Positions 9,343-16,291 of a stretch of DNA of 64,000 nt are shown here, in pieces; positions within the stretch are counted from its first letter, which is position 1, and each line of letters starts with the position of its first letter. This DNA is from Pseudoduganella umbonata. Its GTDB lineage: Bacteria > Pseudomonadota > Gammaproteobacteria > Burkholderiales > Burkholderiaceae_D. The DNA lies in contig NZ_JACHXS010000003.1 in assembly GCF_014192225.1 (NCBI RefSeq), positions 697,319 to 761,318 of the forward strand. Direction: 5' to 3'. Below the pieces are notes generated by a model. That model saw nothing but the letters and a program-made list of their open reading frames with translations, was not told the DNA's origin and did no database searches. The translations under genes were made by a program, and so were the position numbers.

Positions 9343-11085
9343 TCAGTGCGAGTGCTTCGGCACCTTGGAACCGCGCATGCCGACCAGGAAGTCGAAGTCG
9401 CAGCCCTCGTCCGCCTGCAGCACGTGGTCCACGTACAGCTGGGCGTAGCCGGATTTCGGCAGGTCGTTCTTCTGCTCGGCGCGGGCGGCCTGGCGGGCTG
9501 CCATTTCCTCGTCGGAGATCTCCAGGTCGAGGCGGCCGCCGGCGCAGTCCAGCGAAATCATGTCGCCATCCTTGACGATGCCCAGCGGGCCGCCGGCCAT
9601 CGCTTCCGGCGCCACGTGCAGCACCACGGTACCGTAGGCGGTGCCGCTCATGCGCGCGTCGGAGATGCGCACCATGTCCTTGATGCCCTTGGCCAGGATC
9701 TTCGGCGGCAGGCCCATGTTGCCCACTTCGGCCATGCCCGGGTAGCCTTTCGGGCCGCAGTTCTTCATCACCAGCACGCAGTTTTCATCGACGTCCAGGT
9801 CCGGATCGAGGATGCGCGTCTTGTAGTGGTCGAAGTCCTCGAACACGATGGCGCGGCCGCGGTGCTGCATCAGGTGCGGCGAGGCGGCGGACGGCTTCAG
9901 TACGGCGCCGCGCGGCGCCAGGTTGCCGCGCAGGATGCAGATGCCGCCATCCTTGATCAGCGGATTGTCGATCGGACGGATCACTTCCTCGTCGTAGATC
10001 GGCGCTTCCTTGTTGTTTTCCCAGATTGTCTTGCCGTTGGCGGTCAGCGCGTCCTTGTGCGGCAGCAGGCCGTTCTCGCCCAGGCGGCGCAGCACGCCCG
10101 GCAGGCCGCCGGCGTAGTAGAACTCTTCCATCAGGAAGCGGCCCGACGGCAGCAGGTCGACGACGGTCGGCGTGCCGCGGCCGATCTTGGTCCAGTCTTC
10201 CAGTTCGAGATCGACACCGATCCTGCCGGCGATCGCCTTCAGGTGGATCACGGCATTGGTCGAACCGCCGATCGCGGCGTTGACGCGGATCGCGTTCTCG
10301 AACGCTTCCTTGGTCAGGATCTTGGACAGGCGCAGGTCTTCCCACACCATGTCGACGATGCGCATGCCGGACATGTGCGCCAGCACGTAGCGGCGCGCGT
10401 CGACGGCCGGGATCGCGGCGTTGTGCGGCAGCGACGTGCCCAGCGCTTCGGCCATGCAGGCCATCGTGGAGGCGGTGCCCATCGTGTTGCAGGTACCGGC
10501 CGAGCGGGAGTGGCCCGCTTCGGCGGCGAGGAAGTCGTGCATCGAGATCTCGCCCGCCTTGACCTGCTCGTGCAGCTGCCAGACGGCGGTGCCGGAGCCG
10601 ATCGACTTGCCGTTCAGCTTACCGTTCAGCATCGGGCCGCCGGTGACGACGATCGCCGGGATGTCGCACGATGCGGCGCCCATCAGCAGCGCGGGGGTGG
10701 TCTTGTCGCAGCCAACCAGCAGCACCACGGCATCCATCGGATTGCCGCGGATCGATTCCTCGACGTCCATCGACGCCAGGTTACGGGTCAGCATCGCGGT
10801 CGGGCGCAGGTTCGATTCGCCGGAGGAGAACACGGGGAATTCGACCGGCCAGCCGCCGGCCTCGATGATGCCCTTCTTGACGTGCTCGGCGATCTTGCGG
10901 AAGTGGGCGTTGCAAGGGGTCAGCTCCGACCAGGTATTGCAGATACCGATGATGGGCTTGCCCTGGAATTCATGGTCCGGAATGCCCTGGTTCTTCATCC
11001 AGCTGCGGTACATGAAACCGTTCTTGTCCTGGGTGCCGAACCATTCGGCGGACCGCAGTTTTACATTCTTCTTCGTCTCAGACAT
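9343..11085 (-). CDS. IlvD/Edd-family sugar-acid dehydratase (L-arabonate/D-xylonate dehydratase)
   Basis: 580 aa from the ATG at 11085 (MSETKKNVKLRSAEWF), with CTGGAGAAGCGA just upstream; the frame is open 47 codons further into AT-rich promoter sequence and that extension is not believable protein. Fe-S cluster cysteines are placed as in characterised pentonate dehydratases: Cys58 (ELTPCNA), Cys126 (VGCDKTT) and Cys199 (SAGTCNTMG). The length and the opening RSAEWFGTQDKNGFMYRSW fit the pentonate/hexonate branch rather than dihydroxy-acid dehydratase IlvD. It converts the aldonate to 2-keto-3-deoxy-pentonate. It is the first gene of the catabolic operon, with its own promoter region and a dyad-symmetric operator candidate upstream. 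Confidence 0.9.
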   Translation of the reverse strand: MSETKKNVKLRSAEWFGTQDKNGFMYRSWMKNQGIPDHEFQGKPIIGICNTWSELTPCNAHFRKIAEHVKKGIIEAGGWPVEFPVFSSGESNLRPTAMLTRNLASMDVEESIRGNPMDAVVLLVGCDKTTPALLMGAASCDIPAIVVTGGPMLNGKLNGKSIGSGTAVWQLHEQVKAGEISMHDFLAAEAGHSRSAGTCNTMGTASTMACMAEALGTSLPHNAAIPAVDARRYVLAHMSGMRIVDMVWEDLRLSKILTKEAFENAIRVNAAIGGSTNAVIHLKAIAGRIGVDLELEDWTKIGRGTPTVVDLLPSGRFLMEEFYYAGGLPGVLRRLGENGLLPHKDALTANGKTIWENNKEAPIYDEEVIRPIDNPLIKDGGICILRGNLAPRGAVLKPSAASPHLMQHRGRAIVFEDFDHYKTRILDPDLDVDENCVLVMKNCGPKGYPGMAEVGNMGLPPKILAKGIKDMVRISDARMSGTAYGTVVLHVAPEAMAGGPLGIVKDGDMISLDCAGGRLDLEISDEEMAARQAARAEQKNDLPKSGYAQLYVDHVLQADEGCDFDFLVGMRGSKVPKHSH

Positions 11086-11159
11086 TCGCTTCTCCAGAGT
11101 TGTTCTGCGCCCGCCGAAATGAAAATCCCCCGCCGAGCTTTGATTTACGAATGTTAAAG

Positions 11160-11181
11160 AATGGAATGATTCTATTCCAAT
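11160..11181 (-). promoter_or_regulatory. Candidate operator upstream of the pentonate dehydratase operon
   Basis: TGGAAT-N6-ATTCCA (11162-11179) extends to AATGGAAT/ATTCCAAT with one mismatch. It lies 75 bases upstream of the dehydratase ATG in AT-rich DNA that contrasts with the surrounding coding sequence. It is the strongest dyad in this promoter region. The regulator is unknown; spacing would suit a GntR- or LacI-size dimer. Confidence 0.5.
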
Positions 11182-11224
11182 GAATAAAAAATGGTCAGCG
11201 ATATGAAAAAAGATATCGATGCAC

Positions 11225-11346
11225 AAAAAAACCGGTGTCTGACACCCATCCCGTCGGGATGGATGTCAGACACCAGTCGGATGAGCCATTGGCGGCTCGC
11301 GAAATTGGTGTCAGACACCCTTCAGGGTGTCTGACACCGGTTTTTT
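11225..11346. terminator. Paired palindromic terminators, REP-like (GGTGTCAGACACC type)
   Basis: Two hairpins built on the same core: 11234-11274 (ends match, apical stem CATCCC/GGGATG) and 11307-11338 (14-bp perfect arms, TTCA loop). The left one is flanked by A7 at 11225-11231 and the right one by T6 at 11341-11346, so each makes a canonical intrinsic terminator, one for each strand. They lie directly after the aldose epimerase stop and insulate the dehydratase promoter. The same core occurs at 47826 and 52217, so this is a dispersed repeat family recruited as terminator. Confidence 0.75.
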
Positions 11347-12410
11347 CAAGCCTGAACGGTAAACCGGTACAGCGACCGCGTCGAATACGTCTCGCCCGGC
11401 CGCAGGATGGTGTTCGGGTAGTCCGGCCGGTTCGGCGAATCCGGGTAATGCTGCGGTTCGAGGCACAGCGCTTCGCGGTGGCCGAACTGCCAGCCCTTGC
11501 CGGTCAGCGAGCCGTCCAGGAAGTTGCCGCTGTAGAACTGCACGCCCGGTTCCTGCGTATACAGTTCCAGCACGCGGCCCGAGGCCGGGTCGCGCAGCGT
11601 GGCGGCCAGGCTCAGCACGTTGGGATTCGGCTTGTTCAGCACGAAGTTGTGATCGTAGCCGAGGCCGTTTTTCAGTTGTTCGTCTGCAACGTCGATGCGC
11701 GAGCCCACGGTGTGCGGCGTACGGAAATCGAACGGCGTGCCATCCACCGGCGCCAGCGGGCCCAGCGGGATTGAATCGGCATCGATCGGCGTGTAGCGGT
11801 CGGCGTGGATGGTCAGTTCGTGGTCCAGGATCGAACCGCGGCCGGCCAGGTTGAAGTAGGCGTGGTGCGTCAGGTTGACGGGGGTGGCCTTGTCGGTCGT
11901 CGCGCTGTACTTCACCAGCAGTTCGTTGGCGTCGTTCAGTTCATACGTGACCGTCACGTCCAGGTTGCCGGGGTAGCCATGGTCGCCGTCCGGGCTCGTC
12001 AGCGTGAGCTTCAGGCCGATGGTCAGGTCCGTCACCAGCGGTACCGCATGCCATACCTGCTTGTGGAAGCCGAGCGAACCGCCATGCAGGTGGTTCTTGC
12101 CATTGTTCACCTCGAGCTGCACCGGCTGGCCGTCCAGCGTGAAGCGGCCACCGGCGATGCGGTTGCCGTAGCGGCCGATCAGCGCCCCGAAGTACGGCAC
12201 CGCATCGGTGAAGTACGGCGCGGCTTCGTCGAAGCCGAACGTCACGTCGGCCAGGTTGCCATGCTTGTCGGGAATGTGCAGCTCGGTGATGACGCCGCCA
12301 TAGTTGCTGATCTTGACGACCATGCCGCTGCGGTTGCGCAGCGTGTACAGGCTCAGCGCCTGGCCATCCGGCGCGATGCCGAACGGTTCCTGCTCGATAC
12401 TCAATTCCAT
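11346..12410 (-). CDS. galM: Aldose 1-epimerase (mutarotase)
   Basis: 354 aa. ATG at 12410 (MELSIEQEPFG) is preferred over one 12 codons upstream because AGGA lies at suitable distance. GalM family features: NYGGVITELHIPDKHG, active-site His in NLTHHAYFNL, and the C-terminal Glu in TQEPGVQFYSGNF acting as base. It interconverts alpha and beta anomers of the free sugar, here probably arabinose, before the SDR dehydrogenase acts. No signal peptide is evident, so it is probably cytoplasmic. It follows the GH43_26 pair by 72 bases and ends on the palindromic terminator pair. Confidence 0.93.
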   Translation of the reverse strand: MELSIEQEPFGIAPDGQALSLYTLRNRSGMVVKISNYGGVITELHIPDKHGNLADVTFGFDEAAPYFTDAVPYFGALIGRYGNRIAGGRFTLDGQPVQLEVNNGKNHLHGGSLGFHKQVWHAVPLVTDLTIGLKLTLTSPDGDHGYPGNLDVTVTYELNDANELLVKYSATTDKATPVNLTHHAYFNLAGRGSILDHELTIHADRYTPIDADSIPLGPLAPVDGTPFDFRTPHTVGSRIDVADEQLKNGLGYDHNFVLNKPNPNVLSLAATLRDPASGRVLELYTQEPGVQFYSGNFLDGSLTGKGWQFGHREALCLEPQHYPDSPNRPDYPNTILRPGETYSTRSLYRFTVQA

Positions 12411-12453
12411 CCGTATGTGTTCCTGGAAAGCGCCGGTGCAATGCACGTTTATT

Positions 12454-12498
12454 CAGGCAACCGAGACTCAGGCAACCAAGACTCAGGCAACCGAGGGC
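12454..12498. repeat. Three tandem copies of a 15-bp unit at a stop codon
   Basis: CAGGCAACCGAGACT is repeated three times (12454-12468, 12469-12483, 12484-12498) with one to three differences. The last codons and stop of the leftward GH43 gene fall in the second and third copies, and the rest is in the spacer before the epimerase. It looks like slippage of the GH43 3' end. Unit length is a multiple of three, but the extra copies lie after the stop, so they do not change the protein. Confidence 0.85.
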
Positions 12499-13466
12499 CG
12501 GCCAAAGTCCGGCATGCCGTCATCGCGCCAGCGCAGGGGTTTGACGAAGGTATGGCGGTCCGGATTCCACAGCGGATCGCCTTCGATTTCAGTATAAGTC
12601 CGCGCATGGTACACCAGGAGCACGGTTGCGCCATCCTCGGCTACCGTGAAGCTGTTGTGGCCCGGACCATAGATCCTGTGCTCGGCGCAGGTCTGCAGCA
12701 CCGGCTCGCGCGACTTGGTCCACGACGCGGGATCGAGCAGGTCGGCATCCTCGTCGGCCCACAGCAGGCCCAGGGCGTAGCGGTGGTCCGTGGCGCTGGC
12801 CGAATAGCTGATGAAGATCCTGCCGTTCTTCTTCAGCACCGACGGCCCGCCGTTGACGCGGAAGCCCTGGCATTCCCAGTCGAACTCCGGCTTGCTCAGC
12901 ATGACCGGCGCGCCATCGATCTGCCATGGCGTCTTCATCGGCGCGATGTACAGGTTCGAGTTGCCCTCGATGTCGTCGTGCTTCTGCGCCCACAGGTAGT
13001 ACAGCCGGCCCTTGTGGGTGAAGGTCGTCGCATCCAGGCAGAACGTGTCGATGCCCGTATCGACCTGCCCGACGAATTCCCACTCGCCCACCAGCGGATT
13101 GGCGTTGGTGTTGCGGATCGCGTACATGCGGTGCTGGAACAGCTTGTTCCTGGTATCGGCATCGCGCGACGGCGCCGCGGCGAAGTACACGTACCAGTCG
13201 CCGCCGTTGCAATGGATTTCCGGGGCCCACACCAGGTCCCCGCACGGGCCGGGACTCTTGCGCCACACGGTACGCGTCTGCGCCGAGGCCAGGCCTTCGA
13301 TCGTTTTCGCGCGGCGCAGTTCGATGCGGTCATAGCGCGGCACCGAGGCGGTGAAGTAGTAATAGCCGTCCGTATGGCGGTAGATGTGCGGATCGGCGCG
13401 CTGCTCGATCAGCGGCTGGAGGATGTCCTCTTCATTTTCTCTTTCCAGAAATCCAGCCTGCCACAT
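12483..13466 (-). CDS. GH43_26-like arabinofuranosidase paralogue lacking the catalytic Glu
   Basis: 327 aa, no signal peptide, so predicted cytoplasmic. It is about 70% identical by eye to the gene directly upstream. It keeps the GH43 general base D25 (RADPHIYRH) and the pKa-modulating D145 (FCLDATTF). The position of the general acid is changed: the conserved NEGPSV reads NGGPSV, with Gly206 encoded by GGC (12849-12851 on the plus strand). The family normally acts as exo-alpha-1,5-L-arabinofuranosidase on oligosaccharides; this copy may be inactive or have another role such as binding. Start ATG at 13466 is preceded by GGAGGCTGG. Family call is firm, activity doubtful. Confidence 0.88.
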   Translation of the reverse strand: MWQAGFLERENEEDILQPLIEQRADPHIYRHTDGYYYFTASVPRYDRIELRRAKTIEGLASAQTRTVWRKSPGPCGDLVWAPEIHCNGGDWYVYFAAAPSRDADTRNKLFQHRMYAIRNTNANPLVGEWEFVGQVDTGIDTFCLDATTFTHKGRLYYLWAQKHDDIEGNSNLYIAPMKTPWQIDGAPVMLSKPEFDWECQGFRVNGGPSVLKKNGRIFISYSASATDHRYALGLLWADEDADLLDPASWTKSREPVLQTCAEHRIYGPGHNSFTVAEDGATVLLVYHARTYTEIEGDPLWNPDRHTFVKPLRWRDDGMPDFGRPSVA

Positions 13467-13532
13467 GATCCAGCCTCCGCGTGTCGTCCGTTACATGGTG
13501 GGAACCGCCGCTGCGCCGTTCTCCGCCGCCGC

Positions 13533-14507
13533 TCAGGCGATCGAAGGACGCCCGAACACCGGCATGCCCTGGTCGTCCCAGCGCAGCGGCTTGACGAAGG
13601 TGTGGCGGTCCGGGTTCCACAGCGGGTCGCCGATGATTTCCGTGTACGTGCGCGCGTGGTACACCAGCATCACGCCTTCGCCGTCTTCGGACACGGTGAA
13701 CGAATTGTGGCCAGGGCCGTAGATGCCGTGTTCCAGGCAGCTCTGCAGTACCGGTTCCTTCGATTTCGTCCACGACGCCGGGTCGAGCAGGTCGGCGTTT
13801 TCATCGGCCCACAGCAACCCCATCGCATATTCGATGCCGGTGCCGCTGGCCGAGTACGAAATGAAGATCCGGCCGTTGCGCTTGACCACCGACGGGCCTT
13901 CGTTGACCCAGAAACGCTCGATTTCCCAGTCGTACTCGGGCTTGCTCAGCATCACCGGCGTGCCGGCGATGGTCCACGGATTGCTCATCGGCGCGATATA
14001 CAGGTTCGAGTTGCCGCGGATCTCCTTGTCCTTCTGCGCCCACAGGTAGTACAGCTGGCCCTTGTGCGTGAAGGTGGTGGCGTCCAGGCAGAACGAGTCG
14101 ATGCCGGTGTCGATCTGGCCCATGAACTCCCACTCGCCTTCCAGCGGGTTGGCGTTCTGGTTGCGCACGCAGTACATGCGGTGCTGGAACAGGTCGTCCT
14201 TGATGTCGCGGCTCGGCGCGGCGGCGAAGTACACGTACCAGGCGCCTTCGTTGAAGTGCAGTTCCGGCGCCCACAGCAGTTCGCTGTACGGACCGCTGTC
14301 CGGCTTGGTCCACACATCCTTCGGCGCGGCTTCGGCCAGGCCGGCGATGGTGGTGGCGCGGCGGATCTCGATGCGGTCGTATTGCGGCACCGAGGCGGTG
14401 AAATAATAGTAGCCGTCGCTGTGGCGGTAGATATGCGGGTCGGCGCGCTGCAGGATCAGCGGGGCGAGTTTTTCAACGGCGGTCTGTGCTTGGTTCGTAG
14501 TAGTCAT
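13533..14507 (-). CDS. GH43_26-like exo-alpha-1,5-L-arabinofuranosidase
   Basis: 324 aa, no signal peptide, cytoplasmic. The complete GH43 triad is present: D23 (RADPHIYRH), D142 (FCLDATTF) and E203 (VNEGPSV). The pattern YYYFTASVPQYDRIEIRR and the C-terminal DPLWNPDRHTFVKPLRW match the subfamily that releases single arabinose units from imported arabino-oligosaccharides. It is the intact member of a tandem pair, 66 bases upstream of the paralogue that lacks the Glu, and it follows the permease gene by only 26 bases. This suggests import of oligosaccharides and intracellular hydrolysis. Confidence 0.9.
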   Translation of the reverse strand: MTTTNQAQTAVEKLAPLILQRADPHIYRHSDGYYYFTASVPQYDRIEIRRATTIAGLAEAAPKDVWTKPDSGPYSELLWAPELHFNEGAWYVYFAAAPSRDIKDDLFQHRMYCVRNQNANPLEGEWEFMGQIDTGIDSFCLDATTFTHKGQLYYLWAQKDKEIRGNSNLYIAPMSNPWTIAGTPVMLSKPEYDWEIERFWVNEGPSVVKRNGRIFISYSASGTGIEYAMGLLWADENADLLDPASWTKSKEPVLQSCLEHGIYGPGHNSFTVSEDGEGVMLVYHARTYTEIIGDPLWNPDRHTFVKPLRWDDQGMPVFGRPSIA

Positions 14508-14533
14508 GATGTGTTACCTGGATCGTTCAGTGG

Positions 14534-15886
14534 TCAGCCGGCTGCGTAGCCGCGCTTGTTCATGTCGGCTTTCAGCTCGACGTAATAGGAATCGCTGATG
14601 CGGTACTTGAACATGAAGAGGCCCATCAGCAGGTGGAAGAAGCCGGGAATCACGGTCAGCATCAGCGCGATGCCGTTCAGCGCGTGGGCCGATTGCGCGG
14701 CGTTCGGCACGTAATGGAAATAGGTGAACAGGCCGCCGACGATGGCGCCGGCGATGCCCATGCCGGCCTTCTGGCATACCGAGATGCCGCCGAACGCAAA
14801 GCCGGAGACGCGCTTGCCGGTCTTCACATGGCCGTAGTCGATGGTCTCGGCGATCGCCGACCAGAACACCGGCGCATGCAGGTCGACGATGAACGACAGC
14901 AGGAAGTACAGGACGAACGCCAGCACCATGTCGCCCGGCTTGACCAGCACGTAGATCGCCACGCTGATCAGCGCCACCAGCACCTGCGAGTTGCGGAACA
15001 GCTTGACCTTGCAATACGACTTGGTGATCCAGGTGGATGCCACCATCGACAGGATCGCCGCCGCCACGCCGGTCGACAGGAAGGCCGATACCACGGCCGC
15101 GTCGCCGCCCAGGTAATACTTGGCGTAGTAGATCGCCACCGAGCCGCGGATCACGTAGCCGATCGTGCCGGTCACGCAGGCGCCGCACAGCAGCAGCCAC
15201 TGGTCGTTTTTCAGCAGCACTTTCAGCTGCGCGGCCAGCGACTGGCGTTCGACCACGTGGCGCACCCGCTCCGTGGTGGTGAAGAAGCAGAACAGGAACA
15301 GCGCCACGCCCATCGCCGCCATCACCGCCATCGCGGCCTGGTAGCCGGCGGCCGGATTGCCGTGGCCCCAGCGTTCGGCCAGGATCGGCACGATGATCGT
15401 CACCATGAAGGCACCGATCTTGGCGAAGAACAGCCGGTAGCCGTTGGCCGACAGGCGCTCCTGCGGATCGGCCGTCAGCGCGCTGGGCAGCGAGATGTAC
15501 GACACGCCGACGCCGGAGGTCATCAGCGTCATCAGGATGTACGTCGAATAGGCCCACAGCAGCTTGGCGTCATACTGGAAATCCGGCGTCATGAAGACGA
15601 AGAACACCGAGATCCCGTACGGTACCGCCAGGAACAGGAACCACGGGCGGTAGCGGCCCCACTTGTTGGTGTAGCGGTCGGTGATCTGGCCCATCGCCAG
15701 GTCGGAAATCGCGCCGATCACCTTCACGACCAGCAGCAGCATCGCCAGGTCTTCGACACGCAGGCCGTAGATGTCGGTGTAGAAGAAGGTAATGATCAGC
15801 ATCATCGACGAGATCACGACGTTCAGCGCCATGTCGCCGGCGCCGAAGCCTACCTTTTCCAGCGTGGTGAGTTTTTTAGTCTCCAT
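14534..15886 (-). CDS. GPH/MFS-type sugar:cation symporter
   Basis: 450 aa integral membrane protein with about twelve hydrophobic segments. ATG at 15886 (METKKLTTLEKVGFGAGD) is preceded by GAAGAGGAAGAC; a further open stretch of 22 codons upstream is not needed. The N-terminal GFGAGDMALN and the loop ITDRYTNKWGRYRPWFL are the signature of the glycoside-pentoside-hexuronide (MelB-like) family. It probably brings arabinose or short arabino-oligosaccharides through the inner membrane with a cation. It is the first gene of the leftward locus, with a 405-base regulatory region upstream, and is followed by the two GH43_26 genes. Confidence 0.9.
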   Translation of the reverse strand: METKKLTTLEKVGFGAGDMALNVVISSMMLIITFFYTDIYGLRVEDLAMLLLVVKVIGAISDLAMGQITDRYTNKWGRYRPWFLFLAVPYGISVFFVFMTPDFQYDAKLLWAYSTYILMTLMTSGVGVSYISLPSALTADPQERLSANGYRLFFAKIGAFMVTIIVPILAERWGHGNPAAGYQAAMAVMAAMGVALFLFCFFTTTERVRHVVERQSLAAQLKVLLKNDQWLLLCGACVTGTIGYVIRGSVAIYYAKYYLGGDAAVVSAFLSTGVAAAILSMVASTWITKSYCKVKLFRNSQVLVALISVAIYVLVKPGDMVLAFVLYFLLSFIVDLHAPVFWSAIAETIDYGHVKTGKRVSGFAFGGISVCQKAGMGIAGAIVGGLFTYFHYVPNAAQSAHALNGIALMLTVIPGFFHLLMGLFMFKYRISDSYYVELKADMNKRGYAAG

Positions 15887-16291
15887 GTCTTCCTCTTCAA
15901 TAGCCTGGCGGTGGCCGGGCTGGAACAGCGGCGTTACTTTCGCGCCACGCACGGGGCGTGGGCGCGGTCCAATGGGCGAACCGGGGCGGCAGGAGCCGTC
16001 GACGAGTCGCGTGAAACGTTCGGGATGGAAGAAGTGGAGCCGGGCACGCTGCCTGGGGAGATGGGCTTCATGGTCTCCGACGTTTCTTTTGCTTGTTATG
16101 TTGTATGGATGCAGCAGGCTCGCAGGATGAGCTGCTGGCCTGCACCGATCTTAGGCGGGCGAGCGAAAACGATCCAATCAAATTTTACCAATTTGCAATA
16201 TCATTTTTGGTATCGGATGCTCGTTTGGTGAGCAAACTGATCAAATTTTTGATCATTCTATGGCGAAAAGGCCGGTTTTTACGCCGATCGA
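15887..16291. promoter_or_regulatory. 405-base promoter/operator region of the arabinan locus
   Basis: No gene is seen here. Its far part (16165-16265) is strikingly AT-rich against the rest of the window. It holds a perfect 18-bp palindrome (16238-16255; arms TGATCAAA/TTTGATCA) and TACCAA/TTGGTA arms (16186-16191, 16207-16212). These are good candidates for the control site of the permease operon. The palindrome lies just 37 bases past the stop of the next regulator gene, so it could also affect that gene's 3' end. Confidence 0.55.

Noticed and set aside
12483..13466. Pseudogene status of the GH43 copy
   Set aside because: The frame is intact, the ribosome site is good and most residues are conserved; only the catalytic Glu is changed, so I keep it as a gene with doubtful activity.
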